Positions 50,650 through 59,851 are shown, numbered from the stretch's first letter. The stretch: 64,000 nt of DNA from Maricurvus nonylphenolicus (GCF_042854845.1 NZ_AP031498.1:4030001-4094000); one strand, 5' to 3'. The notes: generated from the sequence alone by a model not told the origin. A program made the numbers and translations.

Positions 50650-51801
50650 TTAAGGTGCCAGGACCGTACGGCTAATCAGCTCTTTCATGATCTCCGAGGT
50701 ACCGCCATAAATACGCTGCACACGGGCATCTACATAGAAACGTGAAATGGCATACTCGGTCATGTAGCCATAACCTCCGTGCAGTTGCAGGCAGCCATCG
50801 ACCACACGCCCCTGCATCTCGGTAGTAGACAGCTTGGCCATACTCACGGTTTCCACATCCAGCGTGCCTTCAATGTATTGCGCTTTACAATCTTCAACGA
50901 AAGAACGGTGTACACGCGCTTCAGTTGCCATTTCTGCCATTTTAAAGCGAGTGTTTTGCAGCTTGCTGATAGGTGCACCAAAGGCTTTACGCTCATTAAC
51001 GTATTCCTTGGTGATTTCCAGTGCACCTTCAGCGGCGGCAACGGCACCACAAGCAAGCGATAAACGCTCGCGCTGTAGCTCATTCATCAGAACAAAGAAG
51101 CCACCATCAACAGGCCCCAGGACAGCGGAAGTCGGCACACGAACATCTTCAAAGAACAATTCTGAAGTGTCAGCTGCATGTAAACCAATCTTGTCCAAAT
51201 TACGACCACGGCTAAAACCTGGCTTATCACAATCAACGATAATCAGACTGGTACCTTTAGCGCCTGCAACATCCAGATTGGTGCGACAAACAACCACAAC
51301 AAAGTCACAGTGCTGGCCGTTGGTAATAAAGGTTTTACTGCCGTTAATCACATACTCATCGCCGTCTAGCTTGGCGGTGGTACGCACACCCTGCAGGTCA
51401 CTACCAGCGCCCGGCTCGGTCATGGCGATAGCGCCAACCAGTTCACCGGTAGCCATCTTCGGCAAGTACTTCTGTTTTTGTTCTTCCGTACCCGCATTGA
51501 CAATGTAATGGGCCACAATATCGGAATGTACAGCCATATTACCGCCCACGGCACCACAGCCTGCTTTGCTGAATTCCTCATTGATCACCATGGAATACAG
51601 GAAGTTTACGCCGTAACCGCCATATTCTTCAGGGATATCAACACACAGGAATCCCTGCTCACCAACTTTGTTCCAGATCTCGCGGGGGTACATTTCTGCC
51701 TTTTCCCACGCTTCATAATGAGGGGCAATTTCTTCGCTGATAAAACGCTTCACGTTGTCGCGAAACAGTTCCATCTCGCTGTCTTGTTGAATAAAACTCA
51801 T
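50650..51801 (-). CDS. Acyl-CoA dehydrogenase
   Basis: A protein of 383 aa with the full family fold. FAD/substrate segments are AIAMTEPGAGSDLQGVRTTA (near 115-134) and FITNGQHCDFVVVVCRT. The C-terminal domain has QLHGGYGYMTEYAISRFYVDARVQRIYGGTSEIMKELI, in which the Glu of GGTSEIM is at the catalytic base position of short/medium-chain enzymes. It introduces the alpha-beta double bond and passes electrons to ETF. It sits 132 bp downstream of the split MaoC hydratase genes. The exact substrate is unknown. Confidence 0.94.
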   Translation of the reverse strand: MSFIQQDSEMELFRDNVKRFISEEIAPHYEAWEKAEMYPREIWNKVGEQGFLCVDIPEEYGGYGVNFLYSMVINEEFSKAGCGAVGGNMAVHSDIVAHYIVNAGTEEQKQKYLPKMATGELVGAIAMTEPGAGSDLQGVRTTAKLDGDEYVINGSKTFITNGQHCDFVVVVCRTNLDVAGAKGTSLIIVDCDKPGFSRGRNLDKIGLHAADTSELFFEDVRVPTSAVLGPVDGGFFVLMNELQRERLSLACGAVAAAEGALEITKEYVNERKAFGAPISKLQNTRFKMAEMATEARVHRSFVEDCKAQYIEGTLDVETVSMAKLSTTEMQGRVVDGCLQLHGGYGYMTEYAISRFYVDARVQRIYGGTSEIMKELISRTVLAP

Positions 51802-51933
51802 ACTCTCGTACCATCGTTTGAACCCGCATTATCCGTTTCTGCCGAACAGTTTGTGGGGTAGTTGCAAGATGCTAATCACCAGACTATTGCATGCACTAAG
51901 CCATCGGGTGATTAGCTAGAAGCTAGGGCTGCC

Positions 51934-52335
51934 TTACAGGGCAACTAACGCCTCACCAATCAGGGTTTGCTCACCAGATGCCTTGGCGGCCTGGATTTCA
52001 CAGCGGGCCAGTTTTTCGCCATCTTGCTCAATAATTTCCACTACCTTACCGCTGCAGGTAATGACATCTTGCAAATGGGTAATGGCGGCAAAACGGTTGC
52101 TGAATTTGCGCAACGTCGATTGCGGCTGCCATGCCGTCAACATGCGTCCCAGATACGCCATGGACAACATACCGTGGGCAAATACATCGGGCATACCGGC
52201 CTTTTTGGCAAAATCGATATCAATATGAATCGGGTTGTGATCACCGGACGCTCCGGCGAATAGCGCCAGGGTGGTGCGGTTAATCGGTGGTAATTCCAGT
52301 GCAGGAATTTCGGTACCAACAATAATCTCTGACAT
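51934..52335 (-). CDS. MaoC-like (R)-enoyl-CoA hydratase, catalytic half
   Basis: A hot-dog-fold protein of 133 aa from the ATG at 52335. Upstream open frame to 52449 lies inside the neighbouring gene. GDHNPIHIDIDFAKKAGMPDVFAHGMLSMAYLGRML holds the hydratase-2 motif, with catalytic Asp and His. Its length is about half of a typical double-hot-dog hydratase, and its partner at 52355 is the other half. In mycobacterial cholesterol degradation ChsH1-ChsH2 form such a heteromer. Confidence 0.88.
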   Translation of the reverse strand: MSEIIVGTEIPALELPPINRTTLALFAGASGDHNPIHIDIDFAKKAGMPDVFAHGMLSMAYLGRMLTAWQPQSTLRKFSNRFAAITHLQDVITCSGKVVEIIEQDGEKLARCEIQAAKASGEQTLIGEALVAL

Positions 52336-52354
52336 GATAATTCTCCTGCTCTGT

Positions 52355-52795
52355 TTAATTACGGTAGACAAGTGACTGGGTTGTTTTAACAACCTCTTCG
52401 CCATCCTGATTGGTAAAGGTGGTTTCCAGTACCACAAACTCCAGTGCACCGCCTTTTTTGTCGAACATATCTTTTAACACTGTTTGACAGGTGATGGTGT
52501 CACCGGCACAGATAGGCTGCAGGTATTCAAACTCCTGGGAGCCGTGCAGGATGCGGCCCAAATCCATCTTCAGCAGACCTAGCACAGGCAGAAAGTCCGG
52601 TGATTCCAGATCGATAGAAAACGGGAAGGTGGGTGGCACAGGAATGCTTTTATAACCCGCATCACGGGCAGCAGACTCGTCAAAGTAAATTGGATTGGTT
52701 TCGCCAATCGTCTGGGCAAAAAAGCGCAGACGGCCCTTTTCAATTTCCACAGTATGTGGATCGAACTGGTGTCCGATAAAGCTACGATCTAACAT
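52355..52795 (-). CDS. MaoC-like hydratase N-terminal (non-catalytic) half
   Basis: A protein of 146 aa of the MaoC_dehydrat_N type: FIGHQFDPHTVEIEKGRLRFFAQTIGETNPIYFD at 6-39, SIPVPPTFPFSIDLE near 50, and HGSQEFEYLQPICAGDTITC near 85-103. Where the partner has D-x-NPIH it reads E-TNPIY, so the catalytic Asp/His pair is missing. It is expected to bind the bulky acyl chain and pair with the catalytic subunit 19 bp downstream. Confidence 0.87.
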   Translation of the reverse strand: MLDRSFIGHQFDPHTVEIEKGRLRFFAQTIGETNPIYFDESAARDAGYKSIPVPPTFPFSIDLESPDFLPVLGLLKMDLGRILHGSQEFEYLQPICAGDTITCQTVLKDMFDKKGGALEFVVLETTFTNQDGEEVVKTTQSLVYRN

Positions 52796-52944
52796 AATTT
52801 CTCTCTCTTCTAAGGCCAGTTTATGTACGCTGACCTTGCAAACTTACGTAATTCCTGGATTCCCTCCCCTGCCTACGCAGGGGCAAGCTTAACAGCCGCG
52901 GGAATGGCAAGGTGAAGATAAGTACTCGCAAAAAGTTCTCTTAA

Positions 52945-54114
52945 TTACTTTTTATACATGGTTACTACAGCAGCACCACCCAAGCCCAGGTTATGCTGCA
53001 AGGCAATACTCGCACCTTCAACCTGACGTTTGTCGGCGTTTCCACGCAGCTGATTTACCAGCTCATAACACTGAGCCAAACCGGTCGCACCCAATGGGTG
53101 ACCTTTGGACATCAATCCACCGGATGGGTTAACCACAAACTTACCGCCGTAGGTGTTATCACCATCGGCAACAAACTTGGTGGCTTCACCTTCACCACAC
53201 AGGCCCAGGCCCTCATAGGTGATAACTTCGTTGGTAGTAAAACAATCGTGCAGCTCGACTACGTTGACATCTTCAACACCGATGCCGGCTTCTTCGGTTA
53301 CCTGTGCCACAGCGCGCGCGGTCATATCGGAACCCACCAGTTTAACTGGATCAGTCCAGGACACAGGCGTATCGGTGGTCATGGCCTGACCGACAATCTC
53401 AACGCCATTGCTGATGCCGTGTTTCTTGGCAAAAGCTTCACTGACGATAACCGCAGCGCCAGCACCACAGGTCGGCGGGCAACACATATAACGCGTCAGG
53501 AAATCCATAAACACAACCGGTGCGGTCATCACATCTTCTTCTGTCAGCGGTGTGCTTAACAGAGAGTAAGGATTGTTCATGGCGTGATTTCGGGTTTTTA
53601 CGGAAACCTTGGCGAACAGGTCTGCGGTCGCACCATACTTTTCCATATAGTAATGGCCAGCCGCACCGAAACAACGGAGTGCCAGAGGCGCTTGCGGGTA
53701 TTCTTTTTCATCCAAGACTTTGAGGAAATTATCAAACGGAGACTCACGATCATCCCAGTGAGAACCCAGGGCACCCGGTTGCATTTCTTCAAAGCCAAAG
53801 GCCAGTGCACATTCAACCGCACCGGATTTAACGGCTTGGCGGGCCAGGAACAACGCGGTGGAACCGGTTGAGCAGTTGTTGTTAACGTTGACGACAGGAA
53901 TACCGGTTTGGAAAGCATCATAAAGCGCGTGCTGACCACAGGTGGAATCACCGTAGACATAACCGGCGTAAGCCTGTTCGATCAGGGTGTGATCAATACC
54001 GGCTTCTTTTACGGCACCCTGAATCGCTTTGGACGCCATCACACGATAAGACTCAGACTGACCTGGCTTGGCAAACTTCACCATATCAACGCCAGCAACT
54101 ATGGCTTTAGACAT
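52945..54114 (-). CDS. SCP-x-like thiolase (lipid-transfer-type acetyl-CoA acyltransferase)
   Basis: A protein of 389 aa from the ATG at 54114, with GGAGAATAGG upstream; a GTG codon directly before is less likely. The nucleophile Cys is in VNNNCSTGSTALFLARQAV near 82-88, then VVELHDCFTTNEVITYEGLG near 290, NPSGGLMSKGHPLGATGLAQC near 340, and GGAAVVTMYK at the end. These are features of the nonspecific-lipid-transfer/SCP-x thiolase class, which cleaves 2-methyl-branched 3-oxoacyl-CoA in peroxisomes and in actinobacterial sterol degradation. It fits the racemase, MaoC and SDR genes nearby. Confidence 0.9.
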   Translation of the reverse strand: MSKAIVAGVDMVKFAKPGQSESYRVMASKAIQGAVKEAGIDHTLIEQAYAGYVYGDSTCGQHALYDAFQTGIPVVNVNNNCSTGSTALFLARQAVKSGAVECALAFGFEEMQPGALGSHWDDRESPFDNFLKVLDEKEYPQAPLALRCFGAAGHYYMEKYGATADLFAKVSVKTRNHAMNNPYSLLSTPLTEEDVMTAPVVFMDFLTRYMCCPPTCGAGAAVIVSEAFAKKHGISNGVEIVGQAMTTDTPVSWTDPVKLVGSDMTARAVAQVTEEAGIGVEDVNVVELHDCFTTNEVITYEGLGLCGEGEATKFVADGDNTYGGKFVVNPSGGLMSKGHPLGATGLAQCYELVNQLRGNADKRQVEGASIALQHNLGLGGAAVVTMYKK

Positions 54115-54185
54115 CACCTATTCTCCATTTTTACGTTAATGATGCGGTTCTTTCTTCTACAAACAGCGTTTACGGAAAGAGCCGC

Positions 54186-55097
54186 TTAAAATTCTATTCC
54201 CAGCTTTTGCGACATTGCCGCAAAGGTATCTTCAATACTGGCGGGATGATCAGCATGGGTAAAATCACAAATCTGCTGCCACTGCTGTTCGACATTTTCA
54301 GCGGCAAAACCCGCAGGCATAACGCTGCCTGAGCTACGCTGCCAGCGCAGCTTGCTGATCCAACCACCCCCAGCTTCAAAACAGGATCCGGTTTCCTGGT
54401 TGGACTCACTGCAGAGTTTTATCACCAAGGGGGCAACGGCCTCGGGCACCAACGCCGTTTTGAAATTATCCGGTAACAGATTCTTGGTCATGCGCGAAGT
54501 CGACACCGGCGCAATGGCGTTGACACAAATGTTGTATTTCTTGCCTTCCAGCGCCAGGGTCTGTGTCAGCCCTAATATTGCCGCTGTGGCACAGCTGTAA
54601 TTTGCCTGGCCAAAGTTACCGTACAACCCCATGGCCGAGGATGTATTCACAATACGTCCGTAGCCCTGCGCACGCATTTCCTGCCAGGCATGGTGACAAG
54701 CTTTGTAAACGCCATGGATATGAACATCCATTACCGCCTGCCAATCTGTATCATCCATCTTGGCAAAGCTGCCATCGCGAAGGTTGCCGGCGTTATTGAC
54801 CAAGACATCGATGCGGTCATAGTTATCCAGGGCGGTTTGTACAACCTGATCGCCGTCTACCACAGACTGATAACAGGCCACAGCCTCGCCACCGAAGGCG
54901 CGAATCTCCGCCACCACCTGATCGGCAAAACAGTGGTTGGACGCCTCACCGGTGACAAACGCCCCCAGGTCATTAACCACCACACTGGCACCGCGGCGGG
55001 CAAACTCCAGGGCATAGGCTCGCCCCAGGCCGTTTCCGGCACCGGTAACCACAACAACGCGATTATCAAATCGAATAGGAGCGGTCATTACCTGCAT
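54186..55097 (-). CDS. MFE-2-like SDR with a substituted catalytic lysine
   Basis: A protein of 303 aa related to the (3R)-hydroxyacyl-CoA dehydrogenase part of peroxisomal multifunctional enzyme 2. It has TGAGNGLGRAYALEFARRGASVVVNDLG (18-45), NNAG (101-104), NTSSAMGLYGN with the catalytic Ser, and NYSCATAAILGL. The motif Tyr-x-x-x-Lys reads Tyr167-S-C-A-Thr171: codon ACA at 54585-54587 where AAA or AAG is expected. Ser and Tyr are present. The enzyme may be crippled, altered, or the base may be an error. A second ATG at 55088 has better ribosome-site spacing. Next to the SCP-x thiolase. Confidence 0.88.
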   Translation of the reverse strand: MQVMTAPIRFDNRVVVVTGAGNGLGRAYALEFARRGASVVVNDLGAFVTGEASNHCFADQVVAEIRAFGGEAVACYQSVVDGDQVVQTALDNYDRIDVLVNNAGNLRDGSFAKMDDTDWQAVMDVHIHGVYKACHHAWQEMRAQGYGRIVNTSSAMGLYGNFGQANYSCATAAILGLTQTLALEGKKYNICVNAIAPVSTSRMTKNLLPDNFKTALVPEAVAPLVIKLCSESNQETGSCFEAGGGWISKLRWQRSSGSVMPAGFAAENVEQQWQQICDFTHADHPASIEDTFAAMSQKLGIEF

Positions 55098-55194
55098 CCA
55101 CCTGGAAGGTTCAGCTATTCAATAATGACCAGTGTGCGCCTAAAGCGCGGGGAGATGAATGTTGAATACGACCAATTATGCTTGTCGAAAAAGC

Positions 55195-56034
55195 TCAGTC
55201 CTGTTGATCAAGCGCCCACTGATAGAGCGCTTTTTTCTTCAAGCCGGTAAGCTCAGCAGCGATACTGGCAGCCTGCTTGGTAGGTAGCTCCTTAAGCAAC
55301 ACGCTCATGATACGTTCAGCTTCTGGGTCTAAACCAGCATCCTTGGTTGGCCCGGCGTGACCGCGCACCAGCACGACTATCTCGCCCTTACGCTGGTTAG
55401 CATCGCTGGCGACAAAGGTTTGCAGTTCAGATAAGGGCGCACTGACAATGGTTTCAAAGGTCTTGGTCAGCTCACGGGCCAAAACCGCTTCTCTATCCAA
55501 GCCAAAGATCTCGGCCATATCCGCCAGACAGGCTTCAATACGATGAGGCGCTTCATAGAACACCATGGTGCGGGGTTCCTTGGCCAGGGGCTTGAGGGTA
55601 TTTTGACGCTGACCGGACTTGGCCGGTAAAAAGCCCTCAAAGGTAAAGCGATCAGAAGGTAAACCCGATGCACTCAGCGCGGCCACCATGGCGCAGGCTC
55701 CGGGAACAGGGATGACCTTAACACCGGCCTCGCGGGCCAGGCGTACCAGGCGATAGCCGGGGTCGGACACCAACGGGGTACCGGCATCGGAAATGAGCGC
55801 CACAGACTCACCGGCAGCAATACGTTCAACCATATTGCGGGTACGGCCTTCATCGGTATGGTCATGATAGGCCACCATCGGCGTCGAAATGTGAAAGTGG
55901 TCCAATAATCGAGCACTGTGGCGGGTATCCTCCGCAGCAATCACATCTACGCCCTGTAGTATTTCTACCGCACGCGGTACCATATCCCCTAAATTACCAA
56001 TGGGGGTTGCGACAACATAGAGCGCAGATTCCAT
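55195..56034 (-). CDS. rsmI: 16S rRNA (cytidine1402-2'-O)-methyltransferase RsmI
   Basis: A tetrapyrrole-methylase-fold enzyme of 279 aa from the ATG at 56034; a GTG at 56049 adds five residues. It has LYVVATPIGNLGDMVPRAVEIL (4-25), AEDTRHSARLLDHFHI, GESVALISDAGTPLVSDPGYRLV, GACAMVAALSASGLPSDRF and FYEAPHRIEACLADM. It methylates the 2'-O of C1402, the same base that RsmH (26993) modifies on N4. It is divergent from lpoA, the standard gammaproteobacterial arrangement. Confidence 0.97.
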   Translation of the reverse strand: MESALYVVATPIGNLGDMVPRAVEILQGVDVIAAEDTRHSARLLDHFHISTPMVAYHDHTDEGRTRNMVERIAAGESVALISDAGTPLVSDPGYRLVRLAREAGVKVIPVPGACAMVAALSASGLPSDRFTFEGFLPAKSGQRQNTLKPLAKEPRTMVFYEAPHRIEACLADMAEIFGLDREAVLARELTKTFETIVSAPLSELQTFVASDANQRKGEIVVLVRGHAGPTKDAGLDPEAERIMSVLLKELPTKQAASIAAELTGLKKKALYQWALDQQD

Positions 56035-56144
56035 GACTTTATAACTCACAGCTTTGTTGATGAACTGGCAAGATCACAAACCGATCAGCCAGGCTATTAA
56101 ATAAACAGACGCAAACAGAATTAAACCGATTGTAGGGAAGATTT

Positions 56145-58013
56145 ATGCCCACCGGCATGTATAAGCGCTTATATAAGCACGTCGCCATTGGCGGACTGGC
56201 AACCCTGTTAGTAGCGTGTACCGCAACCGCCCCACAACCCCCTGTTGAGCAACCAGACATTTCCCAGCAAGCGCTCCAGGAAGATGCTCAGGCTCTGTTG
56301 GCCGAAGCCTTTGCCAGCCAATCACCGCAGAAAGAATACCTGTTACTGCGTGCCGCCAGACAACTTAACCTGAATAACGAACGCGCCTGGGCTCGCAATC
56401 TGCTGGCATCTATCGACAGTGAATTACTCGATACCCAGCGTTTCTTTGAGTATTCCCTGCTGTTTAGCGAAATTGCCCTGGCCGATGATGCCTACTTTCT
56501 GGCCCAGCGCATTCTAACCAACCCCAGGCTGGAACGACAGTGGCAACTGCTAGCCGATGAGGATGCCCTCACCCTGCGCGAACGCCGTGCCCAACTGTTT
56601 GCCCTGCTGGGAGAGACCAGCGCCAGTGTGGCCGAACGCCAGGCGCTACAGAAAAACCTGCAAGTTGAGCAAGCGCGTAATGACAACCAGGATGCCCTGT
56701 GGCAAACCCTGATGCGCCTACCCCGCACAGAACTGGAATACCGCGCCCGCACCACCAATGATGAGGAACTGCGTGGCTGGTACTCACTGGCAGCATTAAG
56801 CAAAAACAACCAGACCAATCTGGAACGCCAGCAGGCCCAGGTCAACGAGTGGGTCGCCCGCTGGCCAACCCATCCGGCCAGTATGCGCCTGCCGGAAGAT
56901 CTCAAACTGCTGCAACAGCTGATTAATGAACGCCCACAACATATTGCCCTGCTGTTGCCTCAGCAAGGCAAACTAGCCAAAGCCGGACAAGCGGTACGCG
57001 ATGGTTTTCTGGCCGCTTATTACCAGGCTAAAAACCAGGGCAACCTGGTTCCCAACCTGCGCTTCTACGATGCGAGTTCGGATGACTTTCTGCTGACTTA
57101 TCAACAAGCGGTCGACGAAGGCGCACAGCTGATTATCGGCCCATTGGACAAAAAACAGGTCACCTTACTAAGTGAGCTGGATCAATTGCCCGTGCCTACC
57201 CTGGCGGTAAATTACAGCGAGGCGATTAGCGAGCCTTCCACAGGTCTGTACCAGTTTGGCTTGGCCGTGGAAGATGAAGCTCGCCAAGCGGCCCAGCGCG
57301 CCTGGGTAGAAGGCCATCGCAATCCGTTAATCCTCACCACCAAAGCGGGCTGGGGCCAGCGCAGTGCCGCAGCTTTTGCTGAAGAGTGGCAGGCCCTTGG
57401 CGGTACCGTTGCCGCCCAGGCGACCTTTAACGGCAATGGCGACTACTCTAAAGTGATTAAAAATGCCCTGCTGGTTCAGGAAAGCCAGACGCGCGCCACC
57501 CTGCTGCGCCGCCTGTTTGGCCAGGCTTTGGAGTTTGAACCTCGCCGTCGCCAGGACGTGGATATGATTTACCTGGTCGCTCGCCCGACTCAGGGCCGCC
57601 AGATCAAACCCACCCTGGCTTTCCACTACGCGGGCGGTTTACCAGTATATGCTTCCAGCCATATCTACAGCGGTGCCCCGGATCGCAAAAGTGATAACGA
57701 CCTCAATGGCGTAAAGTTCTCCACCCTGCCCTGGTTGTTTGATGAACACAGTGCCGAAAAACAAGCCATTGCCAGTGCCGCCAAACCCGCACCGGCCTAT
57801 CAGCGCCTGTACGCCTTGGGTGTAGATAGCTACCAGCTCTACCCGCGTCTGCGCCAGTTGGAAGAAGTGCCCGAAGCCCGCCTGTACGGTGTCACCGGCT
57901 CTCTACAGCTCAACAGCGATAGACGTATTGAGCGTGAGCAGATCTGGGCCCAGATTCGCTCAGGCATCGCCCGACCTTTACCCATGGTAGTCAGCGGTGA
58001 AGCATTAAATTAA
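56145..58013 (+). CDS. lpoA: Outer-membrane lipoprotein LpoA, activator of PBP1A
   Basis: A protein of 622 aa. The signal peptide ends at the lipobox LLVAC (Cys near 25). The N-terminal helical TPR-like domain (about 30-255) is followed by a periplasmic-binding-protein-like domain from about 262 (HIALLLPQQGKLAKAGQAVRDGFLAAYY), with LIIGPLDKKQVTLLSELDQLPVPTLAVN and VYASSHIYSG. LpoA spans the periplasm from the outer membrane to stimulate PBP1A. It is divergent from rsmI and followed by yraN, as in E. coli. Confidence 0.95.
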   Translation: MPTGMYKRLYKHVAIGGLATLLVACTATAPQPPVEQPDISQQALQEDAQALLAEAFASQSPQKEYLLLRAARQLNLNNERAWARNLLASIDSELLDTQRFFEYSLLFSEIALADDAYFLAQRILTNPRLERQWQLLADEDALTLRERRAQLFALLGETSASVAERQALQKNLQVEQARNDNQDALWQTLMRLPRTELEYRARTTNDEELRGWYSLAALSKNNQTNLERQQAQVNEWVARWPTHPASMRLPEDLKLLQQLINERPQHIALLLPQQGKLAKAGQAVRDGFLAAYYQAKNQGNLVPNLRFYDASSDDFLLTYQQAVDEGAQLIIGPLDKKQVTLLSELDQLPVPTLAVNYSEAISEPSTGLYQFGLAVEDEARQAAQRAWVEGHRNPLILTTKAGWGQRSAAAFAEEWQALGGTVAAQATFNGNGDYSKVIKNALLVQESQTRATLLRRLFGQALEFEPRRRQDVDMIYLVARPTQGRQIKPTLAFHYAGGLPVYASSHIYSGAPDRKSDNDLNGVKFSTLPWLFDEHSAEKQAIASAAKPAPAYQRLYALGVDSYQLYPRLRQLEEVPEARLYGVTGSLQLNSDRRIEREQIWAQIRSGIARPLPMVVSGEALN

Positions 58014-58087
58014 TCTCCACATTGCTTTAAAATAGCCAGCAAACAGAACTAACGGCAGGAAGCCACTAGATCAAGGAAAGGAAGCCC

Positions 58088-58528
58088 ATGAATAAGAAGA
58101 CACTATCGAGCGTCATAAAGCCGCAATCGACCGTAAGCCACAATACCTCCCACGGGAACACCCCAGGGGCCAAAACCACCCTGGAAGTGGGCGAACAGAA
58201 AGAATTGCAGGCTGAGAACTATTTATCGATGCGCGGTCTAATCCCGATAGCACGCAACTATCGCTGCAAGTTGGGGGAAATTGATTTGATAATGGCCGAT
58301 GGGGATTATCTGGTATTTGTGGAAGTGCGTTTTCGCCGCAGTGCGGCATTTGGCTACGCCTCGGAAACCATCAACCATTGCAAACAAACAAAACTGCTGC
58401 GTACAGCGCAGCGTTATTTACAACAACATAACATCACTGACAATCAGCCCTGCCGCTTTGATACCTTATGCATTCAGGGCCTGGGCAGTCAGCAAACGTT
58501 CGACTGGGTTAAAAACGCCTTTGCTTAG
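58088..58528 (+). CDS. yraN: YraN family (UPF0102) endonuclease-like protein
   Basis: A protein of 146 aa. The conserved core is AENYLSMRGLIPIARNYRCKLGEIDLIMADGDYLVFVEVRFRRSAAFG (42-89), with the E-x-D and E-V-R positions of a restriction-endonuclease-like fold. The family's function is not established. It has about 35 extra polar residues at the N-terminus compared with many homologues. A clear AAGGAAAGGAAG ribosome site precedes the ATG. It lies between lpoA and diaA, the usual order. Confidence 0.93.
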   Translation: MNKKTLSSVIKPQSTVSHNTSHGNTPGAKTTLEVGEQKELQAENYLSMRGLIPIARNYRCKLGEIDLIMADGDYLVFVEVRFRRSAAFGYASETINHCKQTKLLRTAQRYLQQHNITDNQPCRFDTLCIQGLGSQQTFDWVKNAFA

Positions 58529-58580
58529 GGCTTGTTAACACCAGCAGAACAGATAGCAATAAAAAAGAACACGGACATTT

Positions 58581-59168
58581 ATGGATCAACACGTCATCAA
58601 CCTGTTTCACGAAAGTATTGAAGCCAAGATGCAGGCAGGTGAATACCTGGCTCCGCTGATTGCTGAAGCCAGCACTATGATCGTGCACACCCTGTTAAAC
58701 GAATCCAAATTACTGGTTTGTGGCAACGGCACCTCTGCGGCCAATGCACAAATATTCACCTCCAACCTGGTTAACCGCTTTGAGCGCGAGCGCCCGGGTT
58801 TACCGGCCATCACCCTGGGTAGTGACTTCACCACCCAGACCTCGATCGCCAACGACTACAGCTATAACGATATTTTCTCCAAGCAAGTTCGCGCCCTGGG
58901 CCAACCCGGCGACCTGCTGATCCTGATCAGCACCAGCGGTAACTCCAGTAATCTGGTGCAAGCGGTGGCAGCTGCCCACGACCGTGATATGCAGGTGGTG
59001 GCCATTACCGGCCGCGACGGTGGCGATATCGCTTCGCTGCTGGATGTGAATGATATTGAACTGCGCGTGCCGGTCAGCTCCCGCACCCGCATCCACGAAA
59101 TTCACTTACTGACCATTTTCTGCCTGTGCGATCTTATCGACCAGCAGTTGTTTGGTCCCCTTGAATAA
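58581..59168 (+). CDS. diaA: SIS-domain protein, DiaA/GmhA-type
   Basis: A protein of 195 aa. The SIS domain has LLVCGNGTSAANAQIFTSNLVNRFERERPG (40-69), LILISTSGNSSNLVQAV near 112-128 and VVAITGRDGGDI near 138-149, ending LCDLIDQQLFG. GmhA isomerises sedoheptulose-7-phosphate; DiaA binds DnaA at oriC. The order lpoA-yraN-this-dolP is that of E. coli diaA, so DiaA is preferred, although sequence alone does not exclude an isomerase. Confidence 0.85.
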   Translation: MDQHVINLFHESIEAKMQAGEYLAPLIAEASTMIVHTLLNESKLLVCGNGTSAANAQIFTSNLVNRFERERPGLPAITLGSDFTTQTSIANDYSYNDIFSKQVRALGQPGDLLILISTSGNSSNLVQAVAAAHDRDMQVVAITGRDGGDIASLLDVNDIELRVPVSSRTRIHEIHLLTIFCLCDLIDQQLFGPLE

Positions 59169-59203
59169 CCAGACAGGAATAACGAAACATCGGAGAACTG
59201 GGG

Positions 59204-59791
59204 ATGTATATACCAAGTAAGACTCTGTTACGTACGCTGGGATTCGCACTGAGCCTGTCGCTGATTAGCGGCTGTAGCAGTATCATCAGTGCCACCACGG
59301 ATGAGCCGATTCGTCCCGATCCCGGCAAACGCACCTTCGGCACCATGATTGATGATGAGCAGCTGGAAACAGTCGCTCGGGTTAACCTGAATAAAGCCGA
59401 TCCGTCACTGGCGGCCTCCAACATTAACGTCGTGGCCTACAACGGTATCGTCCTGCTGACCGGTCAGGTGCCCAGCCAGCAACTGCGTACACTGGCCACC
59501 GATACCGTGGTGAAATTACCGAAAGTTCGCCAGGTCTTTAACGAATTACAGATTCAGGGCAAGACCTCCATACTGGCTCGCACCAATGACACCTGGTTGA
59601 CCACCAAGGTGAAAACCAAACTGATCAGCCACAAGGATATTGATAGTGGCCGGATTAAAATCGTGACCGAGGATGGTGTGATTTATCTAATGGGCATGCT
59701 GTCTCGGGTACAGGCCGAAAAAGCTGCTGAAGTGGCGCGCACTACCGGTGGTGTACAGAAGGTCGTTAAAGCGATCGAGTATATCGACTAG
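59204..59791 (+). CDS. dolP: BON-domain outer-membrane lipoprotein DolP
   Basis: A lipoprotein of 195 aa with lipobox LISGC (Cys near 24). Two BON domains follow: about 50-115 (INVVAYNGIVLLTGQVPSQQLRTLA) and about 128-195 (IKIVTEDGVIYLMGMLSRVQAEKAAEVAR then VQKVVKAIEYI). DolP (YraP) binds anionic phospholipids at the division site and preserves outer-membrane integrity. GGAGAACTGGGG gives a strong ribosome site. It is the last gene of the lpoA block. Confidence 0.93.
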   Translation: MYIPSKTLLRTLGFALSLSLISGCSSIISATTDEPIRPDPGKRTFGTMIDDEQLETVARVNLNKADPSLAASNINVVAYNGIVLLTGQVPSQQLRTLATDTVVKLPKVRQVFNELQIQGKTSILARTNDTWLTTKVKTKLISHKDIDSGRIKIVTEDGVIYLMGMLSRVQAEKAAEVARTTGGVQKVVKAIEYID

Positions 59792-59800
59792 TTAAAAAGT

Positions 59801-59827
59801 GGGGTCTGGCCCAGCGGCTCAGACCCC
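59801..59827. terminator. Stem-loop between convergent dolP and TonB receptor 3
   Basis: GGGGTCTG and CAGACCCC form an 8-bp GC-rich stem with an 11-base loop, 10 bp after the dolP stop and between convergent genes. No clear T-run follows on either strand. Confidence 0.45.
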
Positions 59828-59851
59828 GGCTCTCCCCGAGCCTAGAACCGT

